Positions 4,692 to 5,530 of a stretch of 5,530 bases of DNA are shown here, piece after piece (the first letter of the stretch is position 1; each line of letters begins with the position of its first letter). A model generated the notes under the pieces. That model made no database searches, was not told the DNA's origin, and saw nothing but the letters and a program-made list of their open reading frames with translations. The DNA is taken from contig DGOD01000333.1 of NCBI GenBank assembly GCA_002389265.1, positions 194-5,723 of the forward strand, written 5' to 3'. This DNA is from Gammaproteobacteria bacterium UBA4475 (GTDB lineage Bacteria; Pseudomonadota; Gammaproteobacteria; Pseudomonadales; Azotimanducaceae). Made by a program: the position numbers and the translations under genes.

Positions 4692-5530
4692 ATGACAGAT
4701 TCACCACAATGGTTCTGGGATGCAATCGAGGTACCCTCGACTGCGTTGAAACTCGAAGTCGAAGATTGCGACATTAATTACCTGAGCTGGAGTCCGGCGG
4801 GTAAGCCTGGCTTGCTGTTCGTGCACGGCCACAATGCGCATGCGCATTGGTGGGACTTTATTGCCCCGGCTTTCAAGGACGACTATCAAGTTGCTGCGCT
4901 AGATTTGTCTGGCATGGGTGACAGTGATCACCGAGATAGCTACTCAGCGGAGACCTATGCGCAGGAAATTTCAGCAGTCGCTGATGCGCTGGCTATGCCA
5001 GAGAATACCATTGTGGTGGCTCACAGTTTCGGTGGCATCATGGCCCTGCGGACCCTCGCTGCTGCACCGACACGCTTCAAAGGTCTGGTGCTGGTGGATT
5101 CTGGTGTGCGCGACCCGGAAGAACCTCGGGATCCCGATCGAGATATCACTCGGCTGGCTCGACCTAAGGTCTATCCCAGCCGTGAGATCGCCATGTCGCG
5201 GTTTCGATTACAGCCACCTCAGCAGTGCGCCAACCAATATATTGTTGATCACATCGCCCGGCATTCAGTGGAATTTGACGATGATGGCTGGCTTTGGAAA
5301 TTTGATGGTGAGCTAAACTCAAGACTTGAGGCGCGCGGCTCGGCCATCGACAGTGCCGCTGATTTGCGCGGTATTAGTGCGAAACTAGCATTGATTTATG
5401 GTGAGCAAAGCGAGTCTTTCAGTGCCAGGAGTGCCGCTTATATGCAGTCATTAAATAGTGGTTTGGAGGTCTACAGTTTAGCTGATGCCCAGCATCATCT
5501 CTTCCTGGATCAACCGCTGGCGTTTATTGA
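4692..5530 (+). CDS. Alpha/beta hydrolase, 3' end beyond window
   Basis: 279 codons are visible and the frame is open at the right edge. The read starts MTDSPQWFWDAIEVPS and shows the alpha/beta-hydrolase order: beta strand plus oxyanion region LLFVHGHNAHAHWWDF (41-56), ALDLSGMGDSD (69-79), nucleophile elbow AHSFGG with Ser112, LVLVDSG after strand six (D136), a cap region (about 145-220), LALIYGEQSESF (232-243) and AQHHLFLDQP (266-275) with the probable catalytic His268. In the usual acid position (GxxD) there is Ser240; Glu241 or Asp136 could supply the acid. The match to LFLDQP near the end suggests that only roughly 10-20 residues are missing. There is no signal peptide, so it is cytoplasmic. 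Esterase, thioesterase or C-C bond hydrolase activity are all possible. It lies downstream of the dehydrogenase and is likely co-transcribed with it. Confidence 0.9.
   Translation, partial: MTDSPQWFWDAIEVPSTALKLEVEDCDINYLSWSPAGKPGLLFVHGHNAHAHWWDFIAPAFKDDYQVAALDLSGMGDSDHRDSYSAETYAQEISAVADALAMPENTIVVAHSFGGIMALRTLAAAPTRFKGLVLVDSGVRDPEEPRDPDRDITRLARPKVYPSREIAMSRFRLQPPQQCANQYIVDHIARHSVEFDDDGWLWKFDGELNSRLEARGSAIDSAADLRGISAKLALIYGEQSESFSARSAAYMQSLNSGLEVYSLADAQHHLFLDQPLAFI

Noticed and set aside
4918..5316. A 132-codon frame inside the hydrolase gene.
   Set aside because: It is an alternative frame of the hydrolase, whose own frame carries the nucleophile elbow and catalytic His.

Overview
The window looks like chromosomal DNA of a free-living, probably marine gammaproteobacterium. 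This is inferred from moderate GC content, dense bacterial gene packing, good Shine-Dalgarno sites, and proteins of gammaproteobacterial flavour (a 906-residue DUF349 protein, a tandem CDGSH protein, a PimD-like acyl-CoA dehydrogenase). I see no phage, transposon, CRISPR, tRNA or rRNA signal. Taxonomy below class level cannot be fixed from this sequence.

Layout. The left half (22-2742, minus strand) is one very large gene for a cytoplasmic, helical, DUF349-repeat protein. Upstream of it on the same strand, after a 135-bp gap holding two inverted repeats, is a small gene (2878-3120, minus) for an 80-residue iron-sulfur protein with two complete CDGSH motifs. A 334-bp divergent intergenic region (3121-3454) follows and is unusually rich in signals. 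It has a strong SD followed by a 10-codon ORF, several inverted repeats, a near-consensus sigma70 promoter (TTGAAA-17-TATGAT) with palindromes across its -35 and spacer, and a 10-bp stem-loop in the predicted 5' leader. On the plus strand are an acyl-CoA dehydrogenase (3455-4588) and, after 103 bp, an alpha/beta hydrolase (4692 to beyond the right edge, probably lacking only its last residues).

How the genes may work together. The dehydrogenase and the hydrolase are co-directional and may form a catabolic or acyl-CoA processing unit driven by the 3316-3344 promoter and controlled by a repressor at the palindromes. The dehydrogenase belongs to the branch ending in HYFKRL...FG..D.HL and has Asp where the classical catalytic Glu would be. 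Members of this branch often act with a second dehydrogenase subunit, which is not visible here. The CDGSH protein is a redox or Fe-S handling protein and is divergent from the dehydrogenase; a functional link is only a possibility. The DUF349 protein has no established function that I can state.

The most interesting parts are the signal-dense divergent intergenic region and the unusual active-site positions of the two plus-strand enzymes. I do not see a clear new multi-gene system.
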